DNA of 39,885 bases, taken from Haliea sp. Its GTDB lineage: Bacteria; Pseudomonadota; Gammaproteobacteria; Pseudomonadales; Halieaceae. A program made the translations under genes and the position numbers. Location: NCBI GenBank assembly GCA_002862465.1, contig PKDD01000043.1, positions 1-39,885 on the forward strand. The letters run 5' to 3'. The notes under the pieces were generated by a model that worked only from the letters and a program-made list of their open reading frames with translations, had not been told where the DNA came from and did not search any database. Positions 1 to 9,197 of this stretch are shown in pieces (within the stretch, counting starts at the first letter, position 1; the number at the start of each line of letters is the position of its first letter).

Positions 1-657
1 CGTCCACATTGCTGGCTTGGCAAAATCCGGGTCGGTATCATCCAATTTGTAGGTATAGGCCGCGTAAACATAACCGTTTTCGATAAAGTCTGGGTCTAAG
101 GCCAGCCCCATCAGGCCAGCCTCATGGGTGGTGATAACCTCCAGCGTGAGCACTACGTTGGCCGTGCCATTCACGCTGATGTGCTTGATTTTACCTTCCT
201 TTTCAGTGACCAGCATGGAGCCATCGGGCAGGACCTCGATATCCCAGGGTAACTTCAGAGTGTCGTTGAGGATCTCAACTGACACCTGTGTCGGGGGATA
301 GGCTGCACTCACCAAGTTGTAGGAGTCAGTGATCAGATGCACCGCAGGTAATCGTTTGGCAGCATTGACGCATTTCTGGCGCTCTTCTTTTTTGGCACAG
401 ACCTCTATATCAATACGAACGTTGCGTGAGATACACGCCGTTCGGTCTGATGTGCAATCCAGTACCGCCTGACATTGGGGGTGACCATCTTCGCAGTCAA
501 CCACAGTGTAGGTCTTGGGCTCGCTGGCATCATTGACGGCCCCGGGGTCTCGGTGTGACCATAAGCTATTAGCGATGAGGCCGGCTAGCAGTGAAATTGG
601 CAGTGCTAGAATAATTAACAGCGCAGGCTTAGAGAGAGAGGGAAAGCTCGATGACAT
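1..657 (-). CDS. Glucose/sorbosone dehydrogenase-like protein, N-terminal part (runs off left edge)
   Basis: The minus strand is open for 219 codons from an ATG at 657 to the window edge, so the C-terminus is missing. Residues 11-31 form one hydrophobic segment (membrane anchor or uncleaved signal). Residues 55-96 carry six cysteines (55, 62, 68, 75, 87, 96), which suggests disulfides outside the cytoplasm. From about residue 136 the pattern LPWDIEVLPDGSMLVTEKEG, then GLMGLALDPDF and YVYAAYTY, is the start of the PQQ-type glucose/sorbosone dehydrogenase beta-propeller. These enzymes oxidise aldoses or related compounds in the periplasm. The catalytic and PQQ residues lie beyond the window, so activity cannot be judged. 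A second in-frame ATG at 672 is possible. The family call is good; the substrate is unknown. Confidence 0.8.
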   Translation of the reverse strand, partial: MSSSFPSLSKPALLIILALPISLLAGLIANSLWSHRDPGAVNDASEPKTYTVVDCEDGHPQCQAVLDCTSDRTACISRNVRIDIEVCAKKEERQKCVNAAKRLPAVHLITDSYNLVSAAYPPTQVSVEILNDTLKLPWDIEVLPDGSMLVTEKEGKIKHISVNGTANVVLTLEVITTHEAGLMGLALDPDFIENGYVYAAYTYKLDDTDPDFAKPAMWT

Positions 658-1000
658 GCTTAAAGCTACCATAGATCTTTGAAATTTTCTTGATCTTCGA
701 TCACATGGGCACTGCAGCACTCCCCGTGACATTTAAAGTCGGTCGAAGTAAGCGAGGGTTCGGTATGGGCACGGCATCGATTCGTATCAGATGCAGCTTC
801 GGGTAGAACGGGGGAGCACCGTCAGGGGCTATCTCGTCAGCACTGTACTAATTTTTGGTTAGTCGCCATTACCCGGCTAATTGCGTTATGTTGACCGGGC
901 GCTCAACTCTCCAACAAAGCTTCGTAGGCTTTGTGGTACTGCGTCAATGCCACGTCTCACTGCACGCTATCAGTCGGAATTGGTTCAACGAGTGCCTGCC
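658..1000. other. Intergenic region without a supported gene
   Basis: This stretch lies upstream of the minus-strand dehydrogenase gene and downstream of the phosphoesterase gene, so it should hold the dehydrogenase promoter. I see no convincing coding frame. The short plus-strand frame starting at 881 runs into the phosphoesterase gene and looks like noise. Confidence 0.5.
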
Positions 1001-1723
1001 CTAAAACAACATTACCGGATCCCACTCTCCACAAAACGATTGTGTGTTCACCCATATTTTGTGCGTCTCGTCCGTTAGATCACGCATTCTCACAGGCTTG
1101 ATCTCATTGCCGTGGAATTCGAATGCTGTGATCTGTTGGGTTTCGAAATCAATTACCGAAAACCCTGGCCAGTGTTCGCCTTTTAGGGTGCCCGCGTTGA
1201 TCAACGTTAGATTCTCAAAATGAATCAAGGTGCGAAAATGCATATGCCCGTTAATGACATATTTATAGGTACCTTCGAGAATGATATCGTCCAATAGATG
1301 GCTACGTTCCGCCGGCATGTTTTCTGTTCCCGGCCAAACCTTCCGCAAGTCATCATCTGCAATGCCGTGACACAGCAATAATTTCCCTTCAATTGTGTCC
1401 AGTGTCACTTGGCTAGGAAGTGCCTCTAAGTACGTTAGTGAGTCTTTCGACAGGTCAGTGGCAAGATGTGCATTCTCAACATGTCGAGCTTTGTCTTGGA
1501 GTATCCATCGATCATGGTTACCTCGCACTGTATGTATCGCCGCACTATCAAGCAGCCTAATGCTTTCGTTGGGACAACCCAAGCCATCAACGATATCGCC
1601 GGTACACACTGTTGCGTCTACCCTTAAAGACTTTAGATACTCAAGCGCCAACGATAATCGTTGATGCTCGGCATGAACATCCCCAATGACACCAAGTTTT
1701 GTAATTGGTTCTGCGCCGCTCAT
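1001..1723 (-). CDS. Calcineurin-like metallophosphoesterase
   Basis: The 240-aa protein has the complete metal-site set of the calcineurin-like phosphoesterase superfamily. These are GDVH at residues 14-17, GDIVDG at 42-47, GNHD at 68-71, CHG at 118-120 and GHMH at 159-162. The compact size and motif order resemble the YfcE/MJ0936 branch: small, soluble, two-metal (often Mn) phosphodiesterases or phosphatases. There is no signal peptide, so it is probably cytoplasmic. It stands alone on the minus strand, and neither neighbour suggests a substrate. The superfamily is certain; the substrate is unknown. Confidence 0.9.
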   Translation of the reverse strand: MSGAEPITKLGVIGDVHAEHQRLSLALEYLKSLRVDATVCTGDIVDGLGCPNESIRLLDSAAIHTVRGNHDRWILQDKARHVENAHLATDLSKDSLTYLEALPSQVTLDTIEGKLLLCHGIADDDLRKVWPGTENMPAERSHLLDDIILEGTYKYVINGHMHFRTLIHFENLTLINAGTLKGEHWPGFSVIDFETQQITAFEFHGNEIKPVRMRDLTDETHKIWVNTQSFCGEWDPVMLF

Positions 1724-1781
1724 ATTTCCCTTGTGTAGCTAAAAAGACGACTGTCTGTGATTATTTGGATGTGCGGTTTGC

Positions 1782-2003
1782 CTAAAGCTTAAATAGCAGA
1801 GCCTGAGCGTTAGATGGCTTTGTGTCGATGAATGTGTCAATACGCCATGAACTTACGCGGTGAACCGGCACATGGATCATGTTGATAGTGCGCCGCTGCG
1901 TCTTGGCCGCATAGCGCCTTGCAGTCACTGCAACAGTTAGGAGGTTTAGAAGTGCGCTTGTCAGCATCGAGTCTAAATCGTTACCACCTATGTGGACTCG
2001 CAT
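1782..2003 (-). CDS. Hypothetical small protein, doubtful
   Basis: An ATG-started 73-codon frame lies between the phosphoesterase and methyltransferase genes on the same strand. I recognise no domain. The protein is basic with one mildly hydrophobic stretch (residues 11-27), and no Shine-Dalgarno sequence precedes the ATG. It is listed because it sits in an otherwise empty gap, but it may not be a gene. Confidence 0.2.
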   Translation of the reverse strand: MRVHIGGNDLDSMLTSALLNLLTVAVTARRYAAKTQRRTINMIHVPVHRVSSWRIDTFIDTKPSNAQALLFKL

Positions 2004-2059
2004 GCTTATGTCGACAATATCTGAAAGTTTAGCTAGCGATGTCCTTCCTAAGTAATCTG

Positions 2060-2083
2060 CTTCGCGCTGAGGGTGCCGCGAAG
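2060..2083 (-). terminator. Hairpin just downstream of the methyltransferase gene
   Basis: CTTCGCG (2060-2066) and CGCGAAG (2077-2083) are perfect 7-bp arms around a 10-nt loop, starting 7 nt after the stop codon of the minus-strand methyltransferase. No U-run follows, so it would be a weak or non-canonical terminator, or another RNA 3'-end structure. Confidence 0.35.
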
Positions 2084-2090
2084 GGCGGTA

Positions 2091-3257
2091 TTAGGCGGGT
2101 GTGAGCCATCCGGCATAGAGTAGTGCTTGGTCGCCGTTCTGGCTGCGCGCACTCACTTCTACAAATACCCGTTGCGGCGCAAGAATGTGCTCGAAAGTCC
2201 AACCGCTCGGCGCAAGCCTGGGATCGCCTAGCACCTTTGCGACGTCATCCCGAGTTTGGCCGATGGATACTTCGAAGGATTCGCGACCGATTCTGACTTC
2301 GACCCCTTCTGCTGGACCCTCATCAAGGGTTGCGGCCCAGCCAGCGAGGTGCAGGGTACCGCTTACCGCGAAGTCGATGTCGTCTACCCAGCCCCAAGCA
2401 CCTCGGCGGAACTGCTGGAGTCCCGAGAGGTCACGACCCGAATCCTTCGGCATCACATACAGGTCTTGCTCGTTGGCGAGTGCCTGGCGAAGGCGCACAG
2501 TGCTTTTTGGAACCCCGCCTGGCATTGTACCGATCGCGCTGCGCACGTAGTCCTCGGTTACAAAGGACAGTCCGTAGGACTGGGCATCCAGTTCCTCGAT
2601 TTCACTCGAGTTCATGAAGTGTATGCCCGTTTCAGGCATAACTATTTCTGGGGGCAATAGGCGCGAATCGATCACGCTAAAACACAGGACGCCATCGGGA
2701 GTAAGCAGGTCTCGCAGACGCGCGAGCCAGCGGTGAAAAAGAATGTCCGGCAGGTGCGAGAATAGTGAGGCTACCCAGATAAAGTCGAACTCGCGTCCCG
2801 GCTGGAATTGGTCCGGATCAAAGGCCGATTCTACACTCGAGACGCCATACTCTTCCTGAACGAAACGCACCGCCTCAGGCTGAATCTCTGACGCCCAAAC
2901 TTGCGAAGTAGGCAGAGAATGGGCTAGGAAGCGAAGAAGCCGACCCCAACCGCATGCGAAATCAAGGAACGCAAGGTCTTCGGTGCCGTTAGGATGCGCT
3001 AGTGCAAGTATCTGGCGAGCCGCATGATATTGCTGGAGTGCCACAGAGTAGTACTGACTCACAGAGCGATTGGCGTCGTCCCAGTGACGAAGCGAGTGCC
3101 GCAGCATCTGATCTTCACGGTGAATGCGAGTGCGCAACTCGCTGATGTCACCGTCGGATCGCTTCCAAGCTAGGTGGCGCCAGACCGTTTCGCGGAAGTT
3201 TGGATCCAAGCAAAGCATGTCAGCGGCAGCTACGAGATCTGGATTTATTTGACTCAT
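2091..3257 (-). CDS. SAM-dependent methyltransferase with C-terminal beta domain
   Basis: The start is set at the ATG at 3257; six extra codons from a TTG at 3275 are possible. The protein has 388 aa. Residues about 60-110 lead into motif I (DFACGWGR, about 99-106). A class I Rossmann methyltransferase core follows, including the acidic strand-2 position (WASEI) and the post-I stretch FDFIWVASLFSHL. After the core (about residue 215), residues 290-385 form a separate segment with a GTLHLAGWA pattern. Similar beta-sandwich segments are appended to bacterial glycosyltransferases and other polysaccharide enzymes. Nearby glycosyltransferase and sulfotransferase genes support a role in decorating a surface glycan, but the acceptor is unknown. 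No signal peptide is visible. Confidence 0.8.
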   Translation of the reverse strand: MSQINPDLVAAADMLCLDPNFRETVWRHLAWKRSDGDISELRTRIHREDQMLRHSLRHWDDANRSVSQYYSVALQQYHAARQILALAHPNGTEDLAFLDFACGWGRLLRFLAHSLPTSQVWASEIQPEAVRFVQEEYGVSSVESAFDPDQFQPGREFDFIWVASLFSHLPDILFHRWLARLRDLLTPDGVLCFSVIDSRLLPPEIVMPETGIHFMNSSEIEELDAQSYGLSFVTEDYVRSAIGTMPGGVPKSTVRLRQALANEQDLYVMPKDSGRDLSGLQQFRRGAWGWVDDIDFAVSGTLHLAGWAATLDEGPAEGVEVRIGRESFEVSIGQTRDDVAKVLGDPRLAPSGWTFEHILAPQRVFVEVSARSQNGDQALLYAGWLTPA

Positions 3258-3764
3258 GCAGAAAGTATACGACAAATAAATACGGTGTCGAGATCAGTTT
3301 CCACATTACGCTTGATGGTGTCTAGAAGTGAGATTTTTCAAACTGAAATAGCCTGATTCTGACACCTAATCCATCGCGTCACTTTGTTTAGCAAGAGCCC
3401 GTCTGCCCTCGGTCGCTCCAAGTGACGCGTTTCACAGCGCACGTGAATGGCTTTCTTCACTGTGACATTTGACAAGAATATTAAACGCTCAAATGGTATT
3501 GTGGACGGGTAGGATGTTAATTTGACTTCTTGATAGGATGAAATAGTGATACGAGATATTTCCTCCACGCATTGGTGTTTGTTGATAGGCAATCCGCCTC
3601 TGGGGCTCAGGACATCCACTGCGCTGACACCTGATAAAGCGTTTTGAGTATTGTGAAGTGGTGGTTGCATTGTAGCTGTCTGAGCGAGTTGGGGACGCGT
3701 TTCTGCCGGCGTTTTAATGTGTCAGTAATGATCAGGGAGAAGCAGTTGCTTCAGCATCCACACG
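3258..3764. other. Divergent intergenic region
   Basis: This 507-bp stretch separates the minus-strand methyltransferase from the plus-strand glycosyltransferase, so it must carry promoters for both. A 110-codon minus-strand frame (3338-3670) gives an unrecognisable, low-complexity-free peptide with no good ribosome site, and I do not accept it as a gene. No strong palindrome was seen. Confidence 0.4.
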
Positions 3765-5813
3765 ATGATCACCGCTGGCATAATTGCAAAACCATGGAGA
3801 GTAACATTGCCTGAATCGATGATTGTCATTGTCGCCTACGCGGGGGAAACAGCCGCGCTGGAGCAAAGCCTTGCCGCCGTCACGAATGAAGACGCTGACT
3901 CTATCCTTGTGCTAGCCAGCAATGTGCCTGAACTGTCTGCGTGCGCACAGCAGTGGGACGCCGCAATTAGTCCTATCTTGCCGGCAGTGCTCAATCCGGC
4001 AGATTACTGGTGCACAGTTAGTTTAGCGTTAGCTGGGTATGAAAGAGACTGCCTCGTGATTCGCGCCGGTACATGGTTTCCGCCTGAGTTCGAGAGGCGC
4101 CTGTGTATGCCCGATGTTGAAATGGCCGCCGCCCTATTTCCACTGACTGTTCGTGACATCGCCACATCCGCTTTCTTATCCACTGATCATGAAGTCGGGC
4201 TCGACGCCGCGTCTATCGATCATTGGCTCAATGTTTATGCTCCCGGCTTAGTTTTCGATCTGCCAGGCTTTTGCGGTTTCACTGCGTTTTTGCGCCCACA
4301 ACTTGTTGCTAATGGCGACTTTGCCGACGATGTGGCGCTGGCGCAGGCCACCCTATTAGCTGGAGCCTCCCTGCTATGCACGGATAGCGCCTATGTAGAC
4401 GATAGCCACCTGCCGCCCGCCACGCTTGGAGCCGGCACCTATGCCGCATGGGCCGAAGCCGCGCTAACGCGGCACCCGCTGACCGGTGTTCGACATGCGC
4501 TAACGGAGTTGTCTGCGCGTGGTGAACTACCACCGGCCGACCTGCCGATAGTCAGCGCTGGCTGCCTGCACATCAGTCACGCTTGGGGCGGCGGATTGGC
4601 ACAATGGATCGACGATTTTGCCAGCGCCGATAAGGGCACTCGTCACTACATACTCAAATCGATTGGTGACTGGGACGCTCATGGCAAGTCACTTGCCCTG
4701 TATGAGCATCCTGATGGCGGAGACCCCCTTGGGTGGTGGACACTGGCTCGGCCGATATTATCTACTGCACGTCATCACCATGAATATCGCGCAATACTAC
4801 AGAGCATTATCGATGATTATGCGATCGATACTATTATAACTTCTACTGTCATCGGCCATTCTCTAGACGCATTGCGAACGGAGCTGCCGACGTTAGTGGT
4901 CTGTCACGATTTCTACCCGGCCTGCCCGGTGTTGTACGCCAGTTTCGGCGGGCCCTGTGACAGCTGCGAGGCGCCGCGCTTGGACAAATGTCTCACTGAG
5001 AACCCCGAGCATCGTTACTTCCGCGCTGAGCCGGCGGGTAACTGGTTACAACTGCGCTTGGCGTATGCTGAACTGCTGCGCCAACATAATTTGCCTGTGG
5101 TCGCACCCGGACACGCCGTTGGCCAACGTATCGCATTAATTGCACCTGAACTGGCGCAGCAACAGATCACCATTATTCCACACGGTCTGCCCCCGTCGCT
5201 GACCGCTTCCCTGCGTAAAATGCGACCGTCCCGGCCACCTCAAGCGGCACTAAGGGTGCTGGTGCCGGGCAGCCTGCAGACGCACAAGGGGCTTGAACTC
5301 CTGCGAGAATTGATTCGAGACCAACATGTAAATGTCCACTTTTACTTGCTGGGTTGTGGCGATGACGGCTTTGAATTTGAGGGGCATGATAGGGTGACTA
5401 TTACTGCGCATTACGTGCGAGAGGAGTTGGCGTCACATCTGGCAGAGATATCACCCGATTTGGGCTTGTTACTGTCGACGGTACCTGAGACTTTTAGTTA
5501 TACGCTGGCAGAGCTGCAGGCAGCGCGCATCCCGGTCGTTGCGACCAACATAGGCGCATTCGCTGAGCGCGTGCGGAATGGCAATACAGGCTGGCTTGTT
5601 TCTTCAAACTCAGGGGAAGTGGCTCAAACCCTGTCTCAATTAGAGGAAAATCGTGGTGCGCTGGAACAGGCTCGCGCAAATCTGGCTGACACAACTATTG
5701 CTACTACCGTCGATACAGTGGCACGCTACCGTGCGTTGCTCGGGCATGCAGGCAAGACCGCAAAGCGTCGTCCTCCGTACCTGCGTAAACGCAACCCCTT
5801 GGTTCGAAGGTGA
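3765..5813 (+). CDS. Two-domain glycosyltransferase (GT2-like remnant plus GT4)
   Basis: The 682-aa protein seems to have two parts. Residues 19-250 begin like a GT-A/GT2 domain (MIVIVAYAGETAALEQSLAAV) but I see no clear DXD or ED/QXXRW motif, so this half may be degenerate or non-catalytic. Residues about 265-660 form a GT-B, GT4-type unit: SHAWGGGLAQW near the start, then LVPGSLQTHKGLELL near residue 500. The EX7E signature is PETFSYTLAE, with Glu near 575 and 583. It would move a sugar from an NDP-sugar to a lipid-linked or surface glycan at the inner face of the membrane. No Shine-Dalgarno sequence precedes the ATG at 3765; the ATG at residue 19 is an alternative start. The gene stands alone on the plus strand. 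Confidence 0.8.
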   Translation: MITAGIIAKPWRVTLPESMIVIVAYAGETAALEQSLAAVTNEDADSILVLASNVPELSACAQQWDAAISPILPAVLNPADYWCTVSLALAGYERDCLVIRAGTWFPPEFERRLCMPDVEMAAALFPLTVRDIATSAFLSTDHEVGLDAASIDHWLNVYAPGLVFDLPGFCGFTAFLRPQLVANGDFADDVALAQATLLAGASLLCTDSAYVDDSHLPPATLGAGTYAAWAEAALTRHPLTGVRHALTELSARGELPPADLPIVSAGCLHISHAWGGGLAQWIDDFASADKGTRHYILKSIGDWDAHGKSLALYEHPDGGDPLGWWTLARPILSTARHHHEYRAILQSIIDDYAIDTIITSTVIGHSLDALRTELPTLVVCHDFYPACPVLYASFGGPCDSCEAPRLDKCLTENPEHRYFRAEPAGNWLQLRLAYAELLRQHNLPVVAPGHAVGQRIALIAPELAQQQITIIPHGLPPSLTASLRKMRPSRPPQAALRVLVPGSLQTHKGLELLRELIRDQHVNVHFYLLGCGDDGFEFEGHDRVTITAHYVREELASHLAEISPDLGLLLSTVPETFSYTLAELQAARIPVVATNIGAFAERVRNGNTGWLVSSNSGEVAQTLSQLEENRGALEQARANLADTTIATTVDTVARYRALLGHAGKTAKRRPPYLRKRNPLVRR

Positions 5814-6232
5814 CCCTACCGCTCCCGCACTTAACCCCTGTCCTTAGTTATTTTTAGGTTGGACAACTAATAAAATCGAATAGCGTTACGCTGTCAAGCA
5901 GACCTATTGTTGATGGATATCGTTGCAGGGCGATTCAGATTCGATGACCGGCAGTTCTGAGATATTGAGGGAGAACCGTTTTTCTGGCCAGACAAGATAT
6001 AGTCTAATATTTCGATACACCGCTGCTGCGGAACTACTTTCAGCTAGTGCTTGCCGATCGAGGACCGATTTGGCTTCGCTTAAAACTAGAGCCGATAGGA
6101 ACAGCGGACTGACGGGTCGAGGGGAAAATTATAAATAATGTAAGCGGCTACCACAGATACTGCATTAACAGTCGACGTTGGAAAATTTATCTTTGGTTAT
6201 TCGGTCCGACTCACTAACGATCATGTTAATTA
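5814..6232. other. Convergent intergenic region
   Basis: This 419-bp stretch lies between the ends of the glycosyltransferase and sulfotransferase genes. One 71-codon plus-strand frame (5923-6138) is unrecognisable and rejected. I see no T-tailed terminator hairpin and no other feature. Confidence 0.4.
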
Positions 6233-7069
6233 TTACTTGCCTCGTATTTTCTTGACCACATAAGACGGATGCGCAGTCATAAAATCAGGGATGGTTTTCA
6301 GTCCACGATTCTTATCCCAGTATTCTAAAAACTCCGGTTTTTCCTGGCGAAAGCGTTCGGCAAGATAAATGCTATTTTCATCGGATAGCTTGCGGAACGC
6401 TGTGCGGTCCTCTAGGTTATCGGGATCAGCGATGTCTGCGCTTGATATCTTCAGACGCCGAGTAAAAATTTTCACCATTTGTGTTGGTGTCATCTCCAGC
6501 ATATCTTCGTACCAAATTTCTAGGTAGGTGATACCACGCTCTGTGAAAAACGCATCGAAAAGATATTCGGAGGCCATGGCTGCCAGTGCAAAGCGCGAAA
6601 TCTTATCACCGTCGTAGGGCGTTTCCGGCATAGTCTCTTTTTGTTGATAAGCGTGAAAAATACCGCTTTGGGATGCCCGATACAACGATACTGCCTGCGC
6701 AATATAGTCGCGTCGACGCAAGAAAAACCACTCATCGATATCATCAAGTATGTCGCTATAGCCCTCATCGACGAGTTTGGACACATGGTTGTATGCCATC
6801 TCCACGCCGAAGACACTTTTGGTCTGCTTAACAGCTTTCAGATATTGAAAGTATTCTCTGACATCAGTCGCACCGCTACTAGAAATCGCATACTGAGCCG
6901 CCTCGAGATTAAAATATTCCTTCGGGTCTCCAAGAACAGCACTGTTGGATAAAATGCTGCCCAACCAGGTGCTGCCTGAGCGTGGTGTGAATCCAATGCA
7001 ATAAACGCTTTTTGCGCGCTTGCTGGAGTCAGTGGCAAAGACTTCCCGCCATGTTTTCTGATTGGTCAT
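6233..7069 (-). CDS. Stf0-family sulfotransferase
   Basis: The 278-aa protein matches the Stf0 (trehalose 2-sulfotransferase-like) family. The PAPS 5'-phosphosulfate loop is PRSGSTWL at residues 29-36 after a short beta strand. The later block FFLRRRDYIAQAVSLYRA matches the second conserved segment that contacts the 3'-phosphate and the acceptor. Members transfer sulfate from PAPS to hydroxyls of sugars or glycolipids. Length is normal and the protein seems intact. No signal peptide is present, so the reaction is cytoplasmic. With the methyltransferase and glycosyltransferase upstream it suggests sulfated or methylated surface glycan. The promoter must lie in the long AT-rich gap upstream. 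Confidence 0.88.
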   Translation of the reverse strand: MTNQKTWREVFATDSSKRAKSVYCIGFTPRSGSTWLGSILSNSAVLGDPKEYFNLEAAQYAISSSGATDVREYFQYLKAVKQTKSVFGVEMAYNHVSKLVDEGYSDILDDIDEWFFLRRRDYIAQAVSLYRASQSGIFHAYQQKETMPETPYDGDKISRFALAAMASEYLFDAFFTERGITYLEIWYEDMLEMTPTQMVKIFTRRLKISSADIADPDNLEDRTAFRKLSDENSIYLAERFRQEKPEFLEYWDKNRGLKTIPDFMTAHPSYVVKKIRGK

Positions 7070-7823
7070 AGATTGATTCTTTATTTTTGTTGATGGTCTT
7101 TAAAATGACAGCTTGTCTTCAGCCACCGGCAGTGGACGCAATGTTAGTCAATGTAGATTTACGTTGCAATTGAAAGCGTACGCCCAAGCATTCGGATTTC
7201 TACTTTCAGCATGGATTAGCTACAGGCCAGTACTTTAAGCGCAGTACTAGCCCACCGCGCCCTTAAAATTCGGTGACTGTTACGACCCTACAATTCGTCT
7301 CATTTTGCAGGTCGTCTCAGGTAAACAGTATTTGAAACGGCTGATAAGACTAAATTATCGTTACGGTAAACATTCTTGTCTGAGATTAGCGCCGGCTTTA
7401 AAATGAGCTCTGCGCTAAAGTTGAAAGCGGTATCGGGCACTAAACTGACGCGACTATTAGGTTACTTCTGACAAAGAGGAGGTTTGCCAGTCTGATTATG
7501 ACAAATTCCAATGGCAGAGTTGCAAATGCGTCTTGCATGTATCATCGATAGTAACTCTGCATGCGGTCTGATGATTCAGGTAGACTTACCGCAACCAGTT
7601 TATGCTATAGCCACGTTAAAGATACTTTTAAAAATTTGCTATAGCAGCGGGGGAGTTAATATTTTCGATGGCTGCGTACAAACAGATAATAATATGCAAA
7701 CCGGTCAGTAGTATGAGGATTCGAAAAAGCGCCGTTATCAGTCGCTTTGTGGTTGCGGATTCGCCTTAAACATTTGTCGTCTTGTTGGAGGACAACGCCG
7801 AAAGCGTCGATACACTGCGCTTG
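7070..7823. other. Long intergenic gap (754 bp)
   Basis: This is the largest spacer in the window. A plus-strand 66-codon frame (7511-7711) has no recognisable similarity and no ribosome site. On the minus strand the sequence next to the lysozyme-inhibitor stop codon (CCTAACAAGCGC, about 7813-7824) resembles one core of an integron attC site, but I found no partner core. Decayed genes are possible; none could be reconstructed. Confidence 0.4.
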
Positions 7824-8258
7824 TTAGGTGCCACCTTCTTGGCCGATAGGCACGATTGCTACCTCTAACGTAAAATTCGCGGTCCGACCGTGGCGCGCAG
7901 CGCTTCTAATAATATAGACTTGAATGGTGTAGTCCCCGTCGGCAGGCAGTACTCCATCAAAGTGGTTACCTTTCGTCGAACTGATGAACATTGCATAGTC
8001 GTTTCCCGGTACTTTATTAGGAGCGAATATGTTGAAGTAGCTTCCCGAGTTGTCAGAGGTTAATGCAACAGCCATAGACTGCCCGGCTCTGCCGTCTACT
8101 ACATAGTTAACAGACTCATACCCTACGATGCTGCCGGCGATCGACGCGCTCGTAGCGCCTTCGGGGAACCGGATACGCTCATTGCGGGCGTCTTGTGATG
8201 CCACTGATTGTGACGTCAATATTACAAGTAAGATGCCGCAGAGAGTTAATCTCTTCAT
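7824..8258 (-). CDS. PliG-like periplasmic inhibitor of g-type lysozyme
   Basis: The 144-aa protein starts with a clear signal peptide (positive MKRL, hydrophobic core, likely cleavage near SVAS at 18-21). The mature part follows the layout of PliG: an N-terminal strand rich in F-P-G, GSIVGYESVNYVVDGRAGQS, then LPADGDYTIQVYIIRSAAR and a final strand TANFTLEV. In known PliG this fold blocks goose-type lysozyme in the periplasm. The motif match is by eye to the E. coli PliG pattern, so a general beta-sandwich binding protein of the same superfamily remains possible. It is a single gene between spacers, with no partner visible. Confidence 0.65.
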   Translation of the reverse strand: MKRLTLCGILLVILTSQSVASQDARNERIRFPEGATSASIAGSIVGYESVNYVVDGRAGQSMAVALTSDNSGSYFNIFAPNKVPGNDYAMFISSTKGNHFDGVLPADGDYTIQVYIIRSAARHGRTANFTLEVAIVPIGQEGGT

Positions 8259-8327
8259 AACTAGACTCCGTCTTTAAGGTCCACAAAGCACTGCAGCATC
8301 ATCTGCCACTGAATCTGGCTGACAACT

Positions 8328-8351
8328 AGTGCCTGCTGACGTGAGGGCACT
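8328..8351 (-). terminator. Hairpin between hydrolase and inhibitor genes
   Basis: AGTGCC (8328-8333) pairs with GGCACT (8346-8351) around a 12-nt loop, 24 nt after the stop of the minus-strand hydrolase. It has no U-tract. It could be a transcript end or a processing structure. Confidence 0.3.
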
Positions 8352-8375
8352 TGCATTAAAATGGCAATATCAGAA

Positions 8376-9026
8376 TTAGCTTAGGCCACCCGGCAGATCT
8401 CGTAAATAATCGAGCGTCACATCTAGCCCCACCACATCCCCGTACTTAGCATTGATATCAGAAATATTTGCCTGATGCGGTGCTTGCGCTCGATCGCCCG
8501 TTGCTTCAAGAGGAATAATAGGGTGAAAACCATAGGATATGGCATCAATCACGGTTGCGCGAATACAGCCGCTGGTCGTGCAGCCTGTGACTATCAGAGT
8601 ATCGATTCTCTGTAAAGATAGTACTGAATACAGTTCGGTTGCAAAAAATGCTGAAGCAAACTTTTTATAAATTTTAAGGTCTCTATCATCAGTTAATAAT
8701 CGCGGGTCTATCTTTGTGAGTTCACACCCTTGAACAAGGCTCAGTAGCGTCGGTATTTTTTTGACCCACAAGCCCCCGTCAGTTTGGCTTTCGCCATCGT
8801 AGGCTATGGCAGTGAAAATTACCGGTGTCTCTTTGAGCCTTGCCACCCCAATCAGCTTATTAATACTTTCTATCTGGCTGTCGAAATTGGCCGCAATCTT
8901 CGATTTTTCAGGTTGAGTAAATCCGATCTGCATATCAACAATCAATACTGCCGGACGCTGACCGAAACCCAATTGATGGGTGAGTCCAGCGTGTTTATAA
9001 ACTGTATTAACGTTTTCTTTCTCCAT
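8376..9026 (-). CDS. Isochorismatase-family cysteine hydrolase (amidase-like)
   Basis: The 216-aa protein has the full Asp-Lys-Cys triad of the isochorismatase-like hydrolases: D31 in LIVDMQ, K121 in KKFASAFF, and C154 in VTGCTTSGCIRAT. The GCTTSGC form and the DRAQAPHQANISDINAKYGD segment match the N-carbamoylsarcosine amidase and maleamate-amidase branch better than true isochorismatase. It is therefore probably an amide hydrolase acting on a small carboxylic amide in the cytoplasm. There is no siderophore, nicotinate or creatinine pathway nearby to fix the substrate. It is a single gene on the minus strand. Confidence 0.85.
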   Translation of the reverse strand: MEKENVNTVYKHAGLTHQLGFGQRPAVLIVDMQIGFTQPEKSKIAANFDSQIESINKLIGVARLKETPVIFTAIAYDGESQTDGGLWVKKIPTLLSLVQGCELTKIDPRLLTDDRDLKIYKKFASAFFATELYSVLSLQRIDTLIVTGCTTSGCIRATVIDAISYGFHPIIPLEATGDRAQAPHQANISDINAKYGDVVGLDVTLDYLRDLPGGLS

Positions 9027-9197
9027 TTTTTACTCATCCTTCTATGGAAGCTGTAAGTGGAAAATTAGCTCTGTCGTGCAACACGTCACTAGAAGCAGTC
9101 GTCGGTACCAGGTTCAGCGGTTTGAGAATACGGACCCTCGCATACCCTTGTCATTTTCACGTATGGCTGCCACCAGTTAGGGATACTCAGAAGTTGA

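Noticed and set aside
881-1078. 65-codon plus-strand frame
   Set aside because: Overlaps the phosphoesterase gene end, no ribosome site, no recognisable protein.
3338-3670. 110-codon minus-strand frame upstream of the methyltransferase
   Set aside because: Unrecognisable sequence with no ribosome site in a divergent promoter region.
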